In this document: positions 12,591 to 23,934 of the stretch, one piece after another
How the letters are laid out: each line of letters starts with the position of its first letter
Position numbering within the stretch: position 1 is the stretch's first letter
Assembly (NCBI GenBank): GCA_004154925.1
Contig: QJNS01000348.1
Span: forward strand, 1 to 64,000
Direction of reading: 5' to 3'
DNA length: 64,000 nt
DNA from: Monosporascus cannonballus
Lineage: Eukaryota > Ascomycota > Sordariomycetes > Xylariales
The notes under the pieces: model-generated
Told to the model about the DNA's origin: nothing
Seen by the model: only the letters and a program-made list of their open reading frames with translations
Databases searched by the model: none
Made by a program: the position numbers and the translations under genes

Positions 12591-13217
12591 TTACGACGCA
12601 GTTAAGTTTTCATGTCCATTTCCCTCGCCGAGGTTAATTGGCGGCTGCGGAAACTCGATCAATGTCATTGCTTCCCCGGACAGTTCGAAACTGGCAGTAG
12701 CACGTGTCGGCACATCCAGAAGGACCTCGTGCTTTCCTGGATACAACACGGTATGTCCCTTCTCATCCACACGAGCTAACTCGCCCAGTGTCAAGCCCAG
12801 TGCGACATCATGCGAATCACCTGGCTCTATACCTCTGAGGCGGGTGTATGCTACGAGCTCCTTTATCGGGTGAGGAGCAGGGCCATACCCTCCTGAGAGG
12901 AACAGAAGAGCTACGAAATCCGATGTAAGATTTCCAGTATTCTGGACTGAGATAACAATAGGCTCAATTTCGCAGAGGTCGAGGTACGTCGACGTACACG
13001 TCCAGTAGGTCATTTATGGCGTACGTCTTCCCAATGGGGCCTTCTTCTTGGAAGGTTGCTTCGATTGTTGTGTAGTGTAATCCGAAGCCGAATGCCCGCA
13101 CATCACTCTCGTACCTCTTATACGTCCGTCCAGGGTTTCCATCACTGGGTCTCAACGACATGTCCGTCATCGGCACTTGATCGACGTAGTCGGCTGGGTA
13201 GACCGTGGTGGGTACCC
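12591..13217 (-). pseudogene. GH3 beta-xylosidase, 3' fragment
   Basis: The last ~200 codons of a GH3 exo-1,4-beta-xylosidase remain. Seen are TVYPADYVDQVPMTDMSLRP, NPGRTYKRY and AFGFGLHYT in one frame. A shifted frame carries the fibronectin-III-like end (VISVQNTGNLTSDFVALLFL, HPIKELVAYTRL, GEARVDEKGH-type loop) to a stop at 12591. The frame changes near 12985, inside a short CGTCGACGTACCTCGACC repeat. The 5' part, including the whole catalytic domain, is missing: homology stops at about 13217, where the kinesin-like gene begins on the other strand. The truncation plus frameshift make it a clear pseudogene. Confidence 0.85.
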
Positions 13218-15952
13218 AAAAATGACCAAGAGCAACTTGAGGCCTTACAAGCCATCCAAAAGCTTGTTAAGGGTATCGACGCTCATGACTTCTCGCAGAG
13301 GCATACGGAACAAATCAAGGAGCTTAGGAGACTGGCGAACGTCGTCCGGGATCTTAATGCCCAGCAGCCAAGTAAAGAACAGCTAGCCCAAAACCACAAA
13401 GAGCAGCTCAAAGCCTTTAATTCTCTGGAAGAACTGGTTAAAGTCGTCAGCACTTAGGATTTCGCACAGCGGCACACAGAACAGATCGAGGAGCTTAAGG
13501 GCCTGGCGAACATCGTCAAAGATATGAATGCCCAGAAAGCAACTGGGTACCAGCTAACACAGAACCAACAAGAGCAGATGAGAGCCTTGAGCTCTCTGGA
13601 AGAGCTAGCCAAGGGTATCAACGCGTAGGATTTTGCACAACGACACGCAGAACAAGTTGAGGAGATTAGGAAACTGACTGACGTTGTGAAAAACGATCTT
13701 GATGCCCTGGAGCCGAATCTGGAGCAACTAGCACAAAACCACCAAGAACAGCTTAAGTTCCTGGGCACTGTTGAGAAACTGGTGAAGAGTATCAGCACGC
13801 AGGACTTTGCACAGCGATACGCAGAACAAATTGAAGAACTCAGAAAGTTAGCGAATGTGGTGAAAACAGATCTTGACACCCACAAACCGAACCAGGAGCG
13901 ACTAACGCAAAACCATCAAGAGCAGCTTGCAGCTTTAAGTGCTGTCGAAGAGCTCGTCAAGGGTATCAGTGCTCGGGGGTTTGCGCAGCGGCACGATGAA
14001 CAAGTCGAATCGCTCATCGAGATTAAGAGTCGCCTCGAAGAGATCAGCGCGCAACAGCCGGACAAGGAAGGGATGATGCAAAAGCACGAGGAACAGATCC
14101 GAATGCTGGAGAATCTGAAGGATGAGTTCAACACCCAGTTGGAGAAGTTAGAGAGCGCCATGGAGAAATTCGTACAAGAGCAACAAGACAAAGAGTACCT
14201 AAAACGGAAGCATCGAGAGCTTCTAGTTGCCTTGGAGAAGAAGCAGAAGGTCGAGCTCACAAGCCAGCTCGCAGATATACGACAACTTCTGGACAAGATT
14301 GGCAACCGCCAGCACAGCATACAATCAGCTATTCCGGAACAGTTACCCAAACTACGGGATGAAAATGCGCAATCAAATACCCTTAACGCGGAGAGCGTGG
14401 AGCTATTGAGCAAATTACAAGAAGAGAAGGCAGGGGTCCAGCAGCAGTTGCAATATGTAAGGAATCGCCTAGATCAGACAACCAGAGATCTTGAAGAGGC
14501 GAAGTCCCCAGCACAAGATGCCAAATCAGAGAATGAAGAGGCGCAGCGGAAGATACGAGACATGGAAAGCCTCCTAGAGCAAAGGACCAAATCCCTTGAC
14601 AACGCACAATCACGAACGACAGAGGCAGATTCAACTAAGGAATCTTTGGAGGCGTCGCTTGCGACTTGGATGCGCGAGATGATCTGCGAAATCAACTAGC
14701 GGCCATGACTGATGAATCAGAGAAGGCTCATTCCGACTGTAAGAGGCTTGCGTCAGAAAAAGAGAGGGTGCAGGAAGCGTGGGAAGGGCAAAAGGCAGCT
14801 TAGGAGGCAAATCATGCGAATTGGATACGTAAGAGAGATGATCTAAGAAATCAACTAGCAGCCATGACCGAGGAGTCAGCAAGGGCCCATTCCGACGCTA
14901 AGAAGCTTGCGTCAGAAAAGGGCAGAATGAAGGCAGTATGGGAAGGCCAAACGCTCAAGGGCAACATCCGAGTCATGTGCCGAATCCGGCCTCCACTCCC
15001 AGACACCCCACAGGACAAACTTATGGATTTTCATCCCACCAAGGGCGAATACGTTGACCATTACCAGAAGATCGAAGTTGTCGCCGGATACTTTAGCGCG
15101 ACAGGTCAACTTCGTGCCACGAGCAAGTTCCTTAAGTGCGAACGCACATTTACCCCTGAGCACACCAACAAAGCCGTATTTGAAGAGATTAGCCAGTTGA
15201 CGATGTCAGCTCTGGATGGTAATAAGGTGTGCATCTTTTGCTACGGGCAGACAGGTAGCGGTAAAACCTTCACGATGAACCATCGAGTCGGGCCGCCGGG
15301 TCACGACGATCCCAACGACGGCATCATTCACCGCTCGTTGGGGTTGATGTTTGAACATGTCAACTCAAGCAGGGAGCAGTATCAGTACGACATGAAGATC
15401 TCTATTGTCGAAGTATACATCAACGATTTGATCAACCTATTCTCCAACCGTAAGAAGCACGTCATCAATATGGATGAGGCAACAGGGAAAGACATGACCA
15501 TGAATCTTATCGATCTCGCAGGGTTCGAAAAGGACAAGGAGACGGGAGCCACCGGCCAGCGGCTCGAGGAGTCGAAAGCGATTAACAGTTCCATCTTCGA
15601 ACTGAACAACTCGATCACCGCTCTGGCCGAGGGCAAGCCTAAGAGAGCCGGCCACACATTGACGAGGGTCCTCGACCCCTGTCTAGCCAAAGGTTGCCGG
15701 GTGGTGATGTTCGTGATGGTGAGCCCCCTAAAGAAGGACCAATCAGAGACGGAAAATACGATGACGAAGGCAGAAATGGTAAGTGAGGCCACGCTAGGAC
15801 CCAAGTACCTCGATCAAATGGATTCAACTTTTATGCTAACGCTGCGTAATACGATAGGCCGCGAAAGCGAAGCTGAACAGCAGAACTTCGAATTCACCTA
15901 CAAGCCCCGGAGGCGGTCGAAGCCAAATCCCTGTTCCTTTGAAGCAGCCTAA
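13218..15952 (+). pseudogene. Kinesin-14-like gene, truncated and multiply broken
   Basis: A long coiled-coil stalk precedes a C-terminal kinesin motor, the layout of kinesin-14 (Kar3/KlpA-type, minus-end directed). The motor begins near 14957 (KGNIRVMCRIRP), with P-loop GQTGSGKTFTM near 15248 and NLIDLAGFEKDKETGATGQRL near 15505. The stretch with the Switch I SSRSH motif is deleted between HVINMDEATG and MTMNLIDLAG, and the usual DLAGSE is DLAGFE. In-frame TAG codons interrupt the stalk at 13455-13457 and 13626-13628. A frameshift lies at about 14675 and another TAG near 14800. The 5' end starts mid-repeat at the junction with the GH3 fragment. It cannot encode a working motor. Confidence 0.88.
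13287..13976 (+). repeat. 171-174 bp tandem repeat in kinesin stalk
   Basis: Four consecutive units begin with codons for DFSQRH/DFAQRH/DFAQRH/DFAQRY at 13287, 13458, 13629 and 13803; a fifth partial unit (GFAQRH) starts near 13977. Units are 57 or 58 codons: AQRHxEQIEELRKLANVV, a short linker, then an NHQEQL...VEELVKGIS helix. The codon before the unit start is CAT, TAG, TAG, CAG and CGG in the successive units, so the two stops probably arose from CAG. A separate smaller duplication (RDDLRNQLAAMT segment) occurs at about 14671 and 14833. Confidence 0.9.
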
Positions 15953-16806
15953 GCCACCGGCAGGTAGAGAAAAAAAAGCGGATATGAGAGAGCGCAGTTG
16001 CCAAATGCATCTGCAAGAATGGCAAGGATGTTGAATCATACCCGGTCGAGTACTCGTCATAGTTCCATATCACAACTCCCCTGGGGTATTCGCGTTAATG
16101 CGACGAGGTGGCTGGAGCCTGGGCTAAGTAGAGAATAAATACGCCAGACGGGTGCATCCAAGATCCAATCGTTCCGAGCGACTGCCACGAGGTGTGCGTA
16201 CAGCGAACCGGTTTGGTAGACTCTATTATGCGTTAGTTTAGTATATTGCCGCAAAGGGATGTGGACACCGGCGACCCCCACGCACCGACTAGCCGATTCG
16301 ATTCCCTGGAGTGCCGACTGCGTACGAATCGAAGGGTCACTACTAACGGGATTTTGTGGTGCGACGCTGCCGAGGGATGATAAGTAGTCCAAGGTCGTGG
16401 GCGATTGCAGATACGTTACTGCTGAGGCTATTAGTTTCCGTCGATATTTAGTGTTGCTTCGATTTCCATGCGTATATGCCTAACTCATGTAGACTCCGGT
16501 TGAACAGCGCAACGCGAAAAAGGCACACATTAACAGCAATCGAATAGTCACTCCTGTAATCTACTCCTATCTAAACCCTGAGTGTTAGCCCCGTGCAGTC
16601 TAATAAACGAGATAGGAGTTCCCAACCGGAACAAGTCTCCAAAGTTCTCGGGGCTCTTGGCCGCGGTCGCTGCACCTGTGTTAATCAAAAGGTACATGCT
16701 TTGGCCTGCACAGGGATTCATCACGTGTTATCCGAGAAATGTACAAGGGATAATGTTGCTGGGGCGTGTGCCATTTGGCCGGGTGAAGGTGGTTTTGTCT
16801 CAGACA
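15953..16806. other. Intergenic, no supported gene
   Basis: Between the end of the kinesin pseudogene and the stop codon of the regulator on the other strand. A 111-codon minus-strand frame (16057-16392) exists, but it has no recognised motif and no matching neighbours. I do not call it. Confidence 0.4.
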
Positions 16807-19333
16807 CTAGAGCAGAAGAGCTTCGAGCCTCAGAAACCACAAATCTCCAGCGCACTTGCAGAGCGGATTTCCTTTCACCTTGGGTGGTCCGCCGTTTTCA
16901 AACCACCCTTGGAGCTCCGAGCCACGATACAGACCCTCGGAATTCAAGTCGATATCAATATGCTCCTCTTCGACGTTGCAAGTACATGCTCCTTCGACGG
17001 ATGCGCCCCAGATAGTTAGAATGCTCCGGCTAATCACAAAGGCAAGGGATGCGATGGGAGAGGGCAAAGGCGAGTCCTTCGTGCCTAACAACGCGAATTC
17101 TAGGGTCCGGGTTACGGCCACTGCGTGGGAAAGGGTCTTCCTAGCGTCCTTTGACTGCTTCCAACGAGACACCCAGTCATCCCGTGGTGGATGTCTAATC
17201 AACGTTCCACTTGGGTTAGGTAAGAGGAACTCAGCGAGTTCGGTATGTCTGCTGATGTATAGATGCAGACTGAGGAGGTGATAGAGGATCGCCGTTTCCA
17301 GTGTCAGAGCCTTAACCCTCCCCAAGGCTATTGTTTTCGACCCAGGGTCGCTTTCGCCCTCGAGTCCTAGATACGCTCGTAGGGGGAGGCCAGGCGATTC
17401 TTGTTTCGATTGCATGGTACACTGAACTAGGATTTTGTCTAGCTCCATCTTCCATGCGTCTAGTTGATACGAGATTGATTCTGAGGTGCCAGCTGTGGGG
17501 TGCGGCGTCACCACTCCGCTACGGCATAGCCGGTTATACTTCCATACACTTCGCAGTGCTCCGCATAGACCAATCTGAACGTCTTCGACGAGAAGCACGC
17601 ACGGCATGGACTGCTCGGAGTTGCTCGTCATCGAGGACAACTTGCAGTAGGCCCGGTCGGTAGGTTCTTGAAGTGTGCGTTCATAGGTAACCCCAAGCCC
17701 ATTGGAGTTGGACAAGGCAAATGTCGAAGGTAGAGAGACGTCTAGTTCTTCGCAGTAGATGTTGGGCGGTTTTCCACGGAGAAGGGATGCATAAGTATCA
17801 GCTTTTAGCATACAGCTCGTAATCCTTACCACGAAAACATTAGTAGATGCCCTTGCTTTGTTCTGAATAGATAGGTTAAAGGACAAACCTTCTGGGACGT
17901 TCATGGATCTGTTGCATATATGGTAAAAATGTGCCCGGAAAGTGGACACGTGCTTGATAATCCAAGACTTCGGAGTTGAACATCCCAACCTCTCGCAGGA
18001 GAGATGTAAACAAACTGCACAGTAGTCTTCCTCGTGATAGTATGTCATTATTCTACAAAAGCGTAAGCAGCTTCGTGAGGCCGGTAAAGGATGGTCATGT
18101 ACCCACTTTACTATGGAGCGCAAAAATGATATTCAGAAGGGTCGCCCTATACAGGTCTATAGCCCAGGCCCTCTCACAGGCAGATTCTCCGGGTATACTC
18201 TGCCTAGATTAGCTGGTATCTACGCAACGGAAAGGGCACATACCATTTGTGCAAAAAGCCGATCGACTAAGAGCTTGTGTGTCTCAAATAGAAGTGATCT
18301 GGAGTGTTCTGGCTCTTTGAGCCATGCGCCGATGAGGATTACCGTTGTGGTGAGGATAAGAGGCGCATTATCGGTGTCAAAGGAGTACCTGTGAATCACA
18401 TTCCAATGAAGATGAAACCTTTCGAAATATAAAGCAGAGCAGGCTGATGCCCACATTCCGAACCCTAAAGGTACTTCCTGTACCTGTCCCAGGCAGGGTA
18501 TCTCCCCTGTCTCAATTGCTCGGGTGAGAACCGTCATTCCGACCTCTGAAGGGAGATTCCCCTGGGGCTCTTGTTGTGGGGTGGGCTGCCCCTTGTGCCG
18601 CACCTCGATGTTTACCTCGGCATTTTGAGGTGCGGGTTTGATCGTCAAATTTCGGAGGAACCAGGCGTTGCGGGAAGATGTGTGTTTGCTCCCATCCGCA
18701 AATTGCTGGCCGCCGAGATGATAGTGAGACGCGGAGCTGGTATCTGAAAAAGATGAATGCGTGACGGGAGAATGCCCGTCGTCGCGTGTCTCAACTGGTT
18801 CTTTTCCAGAAGCTTTCCCGCGGGCACCACCAAATGTGCAGCTAACGCCACGCTTTGTGCACAGAGAACACGGAGCAGCTCCCGAGCATTTCAACTTTCT
18901 TGCATGACAACTATCACACGCCCGAGCACTGCGCGTGGCAGGGACTACAGCTGTCGCATGCCGATTTGCGTGGCGTTTCAGGAGGTCACTGAGGAGTAAG
19001 TTACGTCTCGGGTCCACACGTATGTTTAAGGGGTTGTATCTCGGGATATCCCCTCACCTGCGACTAAAGGTGCGTTGGCAGACATGGCAAGTGTGAGTGT
19101 GCCCGCTGTGGGTAGCCTGATGACGCCGTAAATGTTCTTTACGGATGAATTCTTTTCCGCAGTGACATAAATGACGAGGTTGGTGACCGGCGCCTTTCTG
19201 GTTCTTCGCATTTGTTCCAAGGGCTATTGAGGGGTTAACTAGGCGATCTCCGGTACCAGTATCAGCTAATATAACAATATAACGATATCAAGTATACCCA
19301 CGGAAACTTACTTCTATTTTCGGCGTTGGGCAT
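16807..19333 (-). CDS. C2H2 plus Zn2Cys6 fungal transcription factor
   Basis: The N-terminus combines two C2H2 fingers with a Zn2Cys6 cluster. Exon 1 (19333-19312) carries the start. Exon 2 (19265-19058) has finger 1 (HLCHCGKEFIRKEHLRRH) and half of finger 2. Exon 3 (18988-18244) completes finger 2 (FSRSDLLKRHANRH across the junction) and then has CDSC-HARKLK-C-SGAAP-C-SLC-TKRGVS-C. Exon 4 starts at 18199 (RAWAIDLYRATLLNIIF). The C-terminal half, from about 17850 to a stop at 16807, has SLLRGKPPNIYCEELDVSLP and LLVEDVQIGLCG, the fungal-specific regulatory domain of this class. The 69, 46 and 44-bp introns keep frame. Junctions between about 18090 and 17850 are not resolved, so either further micro-introns or early decay is possible. 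It is expected to be a nuclear DNA-binding regulator; its targets are unknown. Confidence 0.72.
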
Positions 19334-19700
19334 TGTTAGAACGTTCTGACAGCCGAGTCTTCTTCCGTGGCGGCTTGGCGTCCGTGGCGAATTCAGGGGT
19401 AATGAACGCATGTGAACCCCAGCAATGCAATCGCCATATCACTCTGGGTGGGATATCAATGGAACAACTTAGCAGCGACAAAGCAGCCGGCTCGAGGTGG
19501 GATAAGGGCGTTATAATAAGCCGTACGAAGTACGTCTGGGTTGAAAGTCCCATCCAGCGGAAATCTCGGCTAAGGGTGGGATAGAATGCTGACTAACCAC
19601 GCAAGCCCCCTTTACCTCTCAGCAGGTGTCATTCAACCAATCACCATAGCCACTGGCAAGTATATGCCCCACTATTCGGGTCCACCAGCATCCCGCCCGG

Positions 19701-19750
19701 TATCCCACTCGCTATCCCACTCGCTATCCCACTCGCTATCCCAACTCGCC
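19701..19750. repeat. 12-bp tandem repeat TATCCCACTCGC
   Basis: Three perfect copies of TATCCCACTCGC followed by a diverged fourth (TATCCCAACTCGCC). It lies in the shared upstream region between the zinc-finger regulator on the minus strand and the NmrA-like gene on the plus strand. It may be a neutral minisatellite or an array of binding sites. Confidence 0.85.
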
Positions 19751-19879
19751 AAAATTCCTTGAGAAACAGGTGCGGCATTTCGCGCCTCTTACTACTCACG
19801 CTGCCCAATTAGTCAATCTTAATTCAAGATCGCGGAATTGTCGGAATCAGAAAGATGGCCTCTAGGTGTGCTCGACTAC

Positions 19880-19896
19880 TATATATATACTATATA
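19880..19896 (+). promoter_or_regulatory. TATA-like element upstream of NmrA-like gene
   Basis: A run of alternating T/A (TATATATATACTATATA) about 165 bp before the ATG at 20060, followed by a pyrimidine- and C-rich leader. The position suits a core promoter with a short 5' UTR. The function is inferred from sequence only. Confidence 0.35.
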
Positions 19897-20059
19897 CGAC
19901 CACCCAAGTAAAATTAAGACTCAGATCCAGTCTCCTCAGTACAAGGCAACCCATCATTCTAAATCCACCCACTTCGACTATCCAATCCCACCATAAAACA
20001 AGGTCCGTATCGCCAAACTATCTTTGACACGCCTCATTAACGCCAATCCAGACATCACC

Positions 20060-20959
20060 ATGTCCAACATCGAGAACGTTGCGATCATTGGCGCCTCTGG
20101 CAGCCTTGGCTCCGTTGTTTTTGAGAAGCTCGTTGCTTCCGGGAAATTCCACGTCAGGGTCCTCAAGCGCGTCGGCTCTAGCTCCAAGTTCCCCTCCGGG
20201 ACTGAGGTCGTCGAGGTTGACTTTGATTCTCTCGATTCGCTCAAGTCAGCCCTATCCGGCCAAGACGCACTTGTATCGACGGTTTCCAGTAGTGGACTCG
20301 AAAGCCAGAAGACTCTGATTGATGCGGCCATCGCTACAGGCGTGAAGCGCTTTATCCCATCAGAATTCGGGAGCGATCTCGACAACCCGAATGCCCGCAA
20401 GCTTCCCGTCTATCGTCAAAAGGTTGCCGTGCAGGAGTACCTCATCGAGAAGGCCAAGTCTACAGGTATCACCTACACCATTATTTACAACTGCGCGTTT
20501 CTCGACTGGGCTCTGAAGCACAAGTTCATCTTGGACGTGTCTAGCGACAAGCCGACTATCATCGACGGCGGAAACAAGCCTTTCAGCACAACCACTCTCT
20601 CCACTGCCGCCGACGCTGTCCTCGGCGTCTTCGGCCGCCTTGAGGAAACCAAGAACAGGGGGGTGTACATCCAGGATGCCGTCATCACACAGAACCAGGT
20701 TCTCGAGATGGCCAAGAAGGCTGCACCAAACAGGTCTAGGGACGTCGTGCACGTCAAGCTGGACGACCTAACGGCAGAAGCGGACGCCAAACTGGCGAAG
20801 GGCGACTATAGCATGGGGACCTTTGTACCTTATCTTTACCGCGCCATCCTAGACCCGGCATATGGTGGAAACTTCACCGGTAAGACGGATAACGAACTCC
20901 TCGGGATCAAGGAGATGAGCGAGGCGGGGGTCTTTGAGGTTGTCAAGTCGTTCGTGTAA
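20060..20959 (+). CDS. NmrA/isoflavone-reductase-like NAD(P)-binding protein
   Basis: Single exon, 299 residues. The first ATG after the leader (20060) gives MSNIENVAIIGASGSLGS, with the Rossmann glycine motif GASGSLG directly at the N-terminus, as in the NmrA/PCBER family. An upstream in-frame ATG at 20024 would only add an unlike leader. Further family marks are FIPSEFGSDLDN at about residue 103, a lysine in VYRQKVAVQEYL in the position of the PCBER active-site lysine, and the YTIIYNCAFLDW loop. Members reduce small aromatic substrates or sense NADP redox state; which applies here cannot be told. It is cytosolic by lack of any signal. The gene looks intact. Confidence 0.88.
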   Translation: MSNIENVAIIGASGSLGSVVFEKLVASGKFHVRVLKRVGSSSKFPSGTEVVEVDFDSLDSLKSALSGQDALVSTVSSSGLESQKTLIDAAIATGVKRFIPSEFGSDLDNPNARKLPVYRQKVAVQEYLIEKAKSTGITYTIIYNCAFLDWALKHKFILDVSSDKPTIIDGGNKPFSTTTLSTAADAVLGVFGRLEETKNRGVYIQDAVITQNQVLEMAKKAAPNRSRDVVHVKLDDLTAEADAKLAKGDYSMGTFVPYLYRAILDPAYGGNFTGKTDNELLGIKEMSEAGVFEVVKSFV

Positions 20960-21566
20960 GCTGCTTAGGCTGCTGCGGCACACATGTTTCGACTTGCCAC
21001 CATAGCTGGGAGAATACCCGGCAAGGAATAGTGGATGAATGTACTCCATGATATTGTTTACCATTCTAGATATAGAACCTCGCCCACGGAAATTGAGTTC
21101 TTGTTCCGCTGGTCTCCCGTGCCTATGCTCGTTTCAAGCAGAGTGACAGAGTCATCTTGGCAAAGTAAACGCGTTGACCACGAAATCCGTGTGCTCATGA
21201 ACTCCTCGTACGAAGACCATGCGAAAACGGCATTCAGAATCCGAGAAGTATCCTGAAGAGTGATAATGTTGCTAAGTGAGTTTTTACTGCCGACTTAATC
21301 GGTATAGGGAGCTGTTTTGCATTGTACGATGAAAAACGCTCTCTCCGTCGCAAACCGAGTGGAGCCGATGATCCTCAAGGGTCATTGCCGGAGGTTGGAG
21401 GGCAAGCGGAACCCCTCTTTATCGGGGGTACCTTGGTATCGGCCAGTATTTCATCCGTGCGGTACCGACAATGCCACTACTTGCAATGCAATAGCCAATA
21501 ATTTCTTCCCAGAATCCAGGAAGCACGCCAATATCAGTTCGAAGTGAAACCATCGGCAGTATCATC
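20960..21566. other. Intergenic, no supported gene
   Basis: About 600 bp between the NmrA-like gene and the hydroxyacid dehydrogenase, same orientation. It would hold the terminator of the first and the promoter of the second. No distinct signal is recognised. Confidence 0.4.
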
Positions 21567-22714
21567 ATGGCGCAGTCCAAGATCGCAATCCTTGATGATT
21601 ACCAAGAGCTCTCGAAACCCCACTTTGACGGGCTACGGAGCTCCGGATATGATGTCATGGCGTTCACCGATACGCTTCTCCCTTACAACCACCCCGACAC
21701 ACCGGAAGAGGCCAAGGATGCGTTGGTCAAGAGGCTAGGGCCCTTCCACATCATATGTGCGTCTGGGCATGCCATGCGCGTGAACTTGCCGAATTGTTGA
21801 CAAGCGATACATTCTCAGGTTCCATGAGGGAACGGACGCCGTTCCCGGAGGCCCTCGTCACCAGGCTGCCGAATCTCAAGCTGCTACTTACCACGGGCCC
21901 GCGCAACGCGTCAATCGATGTGAAGGCGTGCCGCGCGCGCGGCGTCACCGTGGCCGGGACCGCGGGCGGAGGATGGTCGCCGGGCCCGGACGGCACGACG
22001 CAGCACTGCGTGGCGCTGATCCTCGGCCTCGCGCGCAACATCGCGCACGACGACACCGCGGTCAAGGCCGGCGGCTGGCAGACCACGTGCGCGACCGGGC
22101 TGTCGGGCAAGGTCTTCGGCACCGTGGGGCTCGGCCGGCTGGGCGCCTCGGTCGCGCGCATCATGCGGGTTGCCTTCAATATGAAGATCGTCGCCTGGAG
22201 CCCGAACCTGACGCAGGAGGCCGCCGATGCGAGGGCCACGGCGGCGGGCCTACCCGTCGAGGACGGCGAGGACGGCGGGAAGACGTTCAGGGTCGTGGGC
22301 CGCGAGGAGCTGTTCGCCTCGGCCGACGTCGTCAGCGTCCACCTCGTCCTGTCGGATCGCTCGCGCGGCCTGATCAGCGCCGACGATCTAGGGCGCATGA
22401 AGAAGTCGGCGCTCTTCGTCAACACTTCGCGTGGTCCGATCGTCGTGGAACACGACCTGCTCGACGTGTCGAAGAAGGGGGGCATTCGCGGGGTGGCCCT
22501 GGATGTCTTTGATATAGAGCCGTTGCCATTGAGCAGCGAGTGGCGGACGACTAGGTGGGGCGAGGGAGGGAGGGCCCGAGTCCTCCTGACGCCTCACATG
22601 GGTTACGTCGAGGAAGAGACGATGGACGCGTGGTACAAGGAGCAGGTCGAGAATATCCTGCGGTGGGAAAGAGGTGAAGCACTGGCAACTGTTTTCAATA
22701 ATAACGGTTACTAA
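21567..22714 (+). CDS. D-isomer-specific 2-hydroxyacid dehydrogenase
   Basis: Two exons, 21567-21756 and 21819-22714, joined over a 62-bp intron (GTGCGT...CTCAG), give 361 residues. The junction yields HIICSMRERTPFPEAL, the conserved substrate-domain motif, which fixes both splice sites. The NAD-binding domain shows GTVGLGRLGASVAR (GxGxxG). FVNTSRGPIV carries the substrate-binding Arg, DVFDIEPLP the Glu and LLTPHMGY the catalytic His. The reaction is NAD(P)H-dependent reduction of a 2-oxoacid such as glyoxylate or hydroxypyruvate; the true substrate is open. A Gly/Asp-rich insert (VEDGEDGG) lies before the active-site half. GC content rises strongly from 5' to 3'. Confidence 0.9.
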
Positions 22715-23934
22715 TATAGGTGCGAGTCAATTGTTAACAACATTAGCGTCGAGTAGCCCGAAACGATTGTGTGTAGGCATCCGTAGGTAGTTACGGCCGG
22801 GGCGATCTGATAGCCTAGCTTTAATGGTATCCCTCATGAACTAAGACAAGATGAATTCAAAGTTGACAGACCGACAACCTATAATGTGTCCACTGATTTA
22901 CTTAATGACCTACCTCGCGGCAATTCATCTAATATCATTCAACGGAGTTTGGTTCAACATGAAGCCCGCCTCCTGGTTGCCCTTGGCCCGTTCCTGAATT
23001 GGCAGAAAACAGTCCGGGCATTCATTTGTGGGGGATCGCACCCCTGATTCGACTCCAGACGGTCGATTTGATACACTCGGCAGGTCTTTTGCGAATAAAA
23101 CACCGTGATCAAAATTCAGTTTACCTAAATATCCTACATACATATGCTCGGAACCAGGGACCGAAGGTCGAGCATACTTCAACATATAGGAGCCGAAAGG
23201 TCCGGAGTCCAACGTCCATCACGTGAGTCACTGCTGGTAGACAGTAAATACATGATTCGTATCCATACGCATGGTAATAGATGGTCGTACAAGCGAACAC
23301 AGGGCGGGTATTCCTGGCAGAGCAGATGTCGTCTATTAGAGGGATGATGCTTCAGTTTGCATATATACCCACAGTGCCGGAGCCTTAGAATAAGGGGCTA
23401 ATGCCTCGTTTCTTGCAGCATGGAGTATCAACGCCTTTGTTATGGACGCCTGCCAGCTGCCAGCTTTATTGCGAAGACCAATGGCAGCCCTATAATGTTC
23501 AAATTAGATACGATTGCCATGGTGAGGAGGGAACTGATCAGAGGCAGGTGCAAACGAGGTGGCCACAATTAATGCTTAGGGAATCAACACCTGTACCTTC
23601 CGCCTCAGCAACCAGGAACCAGAGAGCGACACCATCTTTATTAATCATTGGAGCTAGTCCTACTTGCCTCACCATTGAGTAGAGACATTGAAGGTGCCCG
23701 CCCTCTTTTAGTCGTATTAGATCTCAAAAGAATTTGTTAAGTAATCGTGTTTTGCAACACCGGATCTCCCAAGATCAGGACACAGAAAGGTATTATTCGG
23801 ATATTTATCTCACTCACCCTTCCACCCCATAATTCTTTTCACTCACCTGCAGGGCAAGTTACACTTCAGTTGACAACCCACTGCCTCATTTCTTCATCTC
23901 TCGAGATTCTTTCCCTACTCGCATTCAACTTAAA
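22715..23934. other. Intergenic, no supported gene
   Basis: About 1.2 kb. Short frames on both strands lack recognisable motifs. The last 150 bp are pyrimidine-rich and end in TTAAAATGG, a good start context, so they are probably the promoter and leader of the next gene. Confidence 0.45.
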
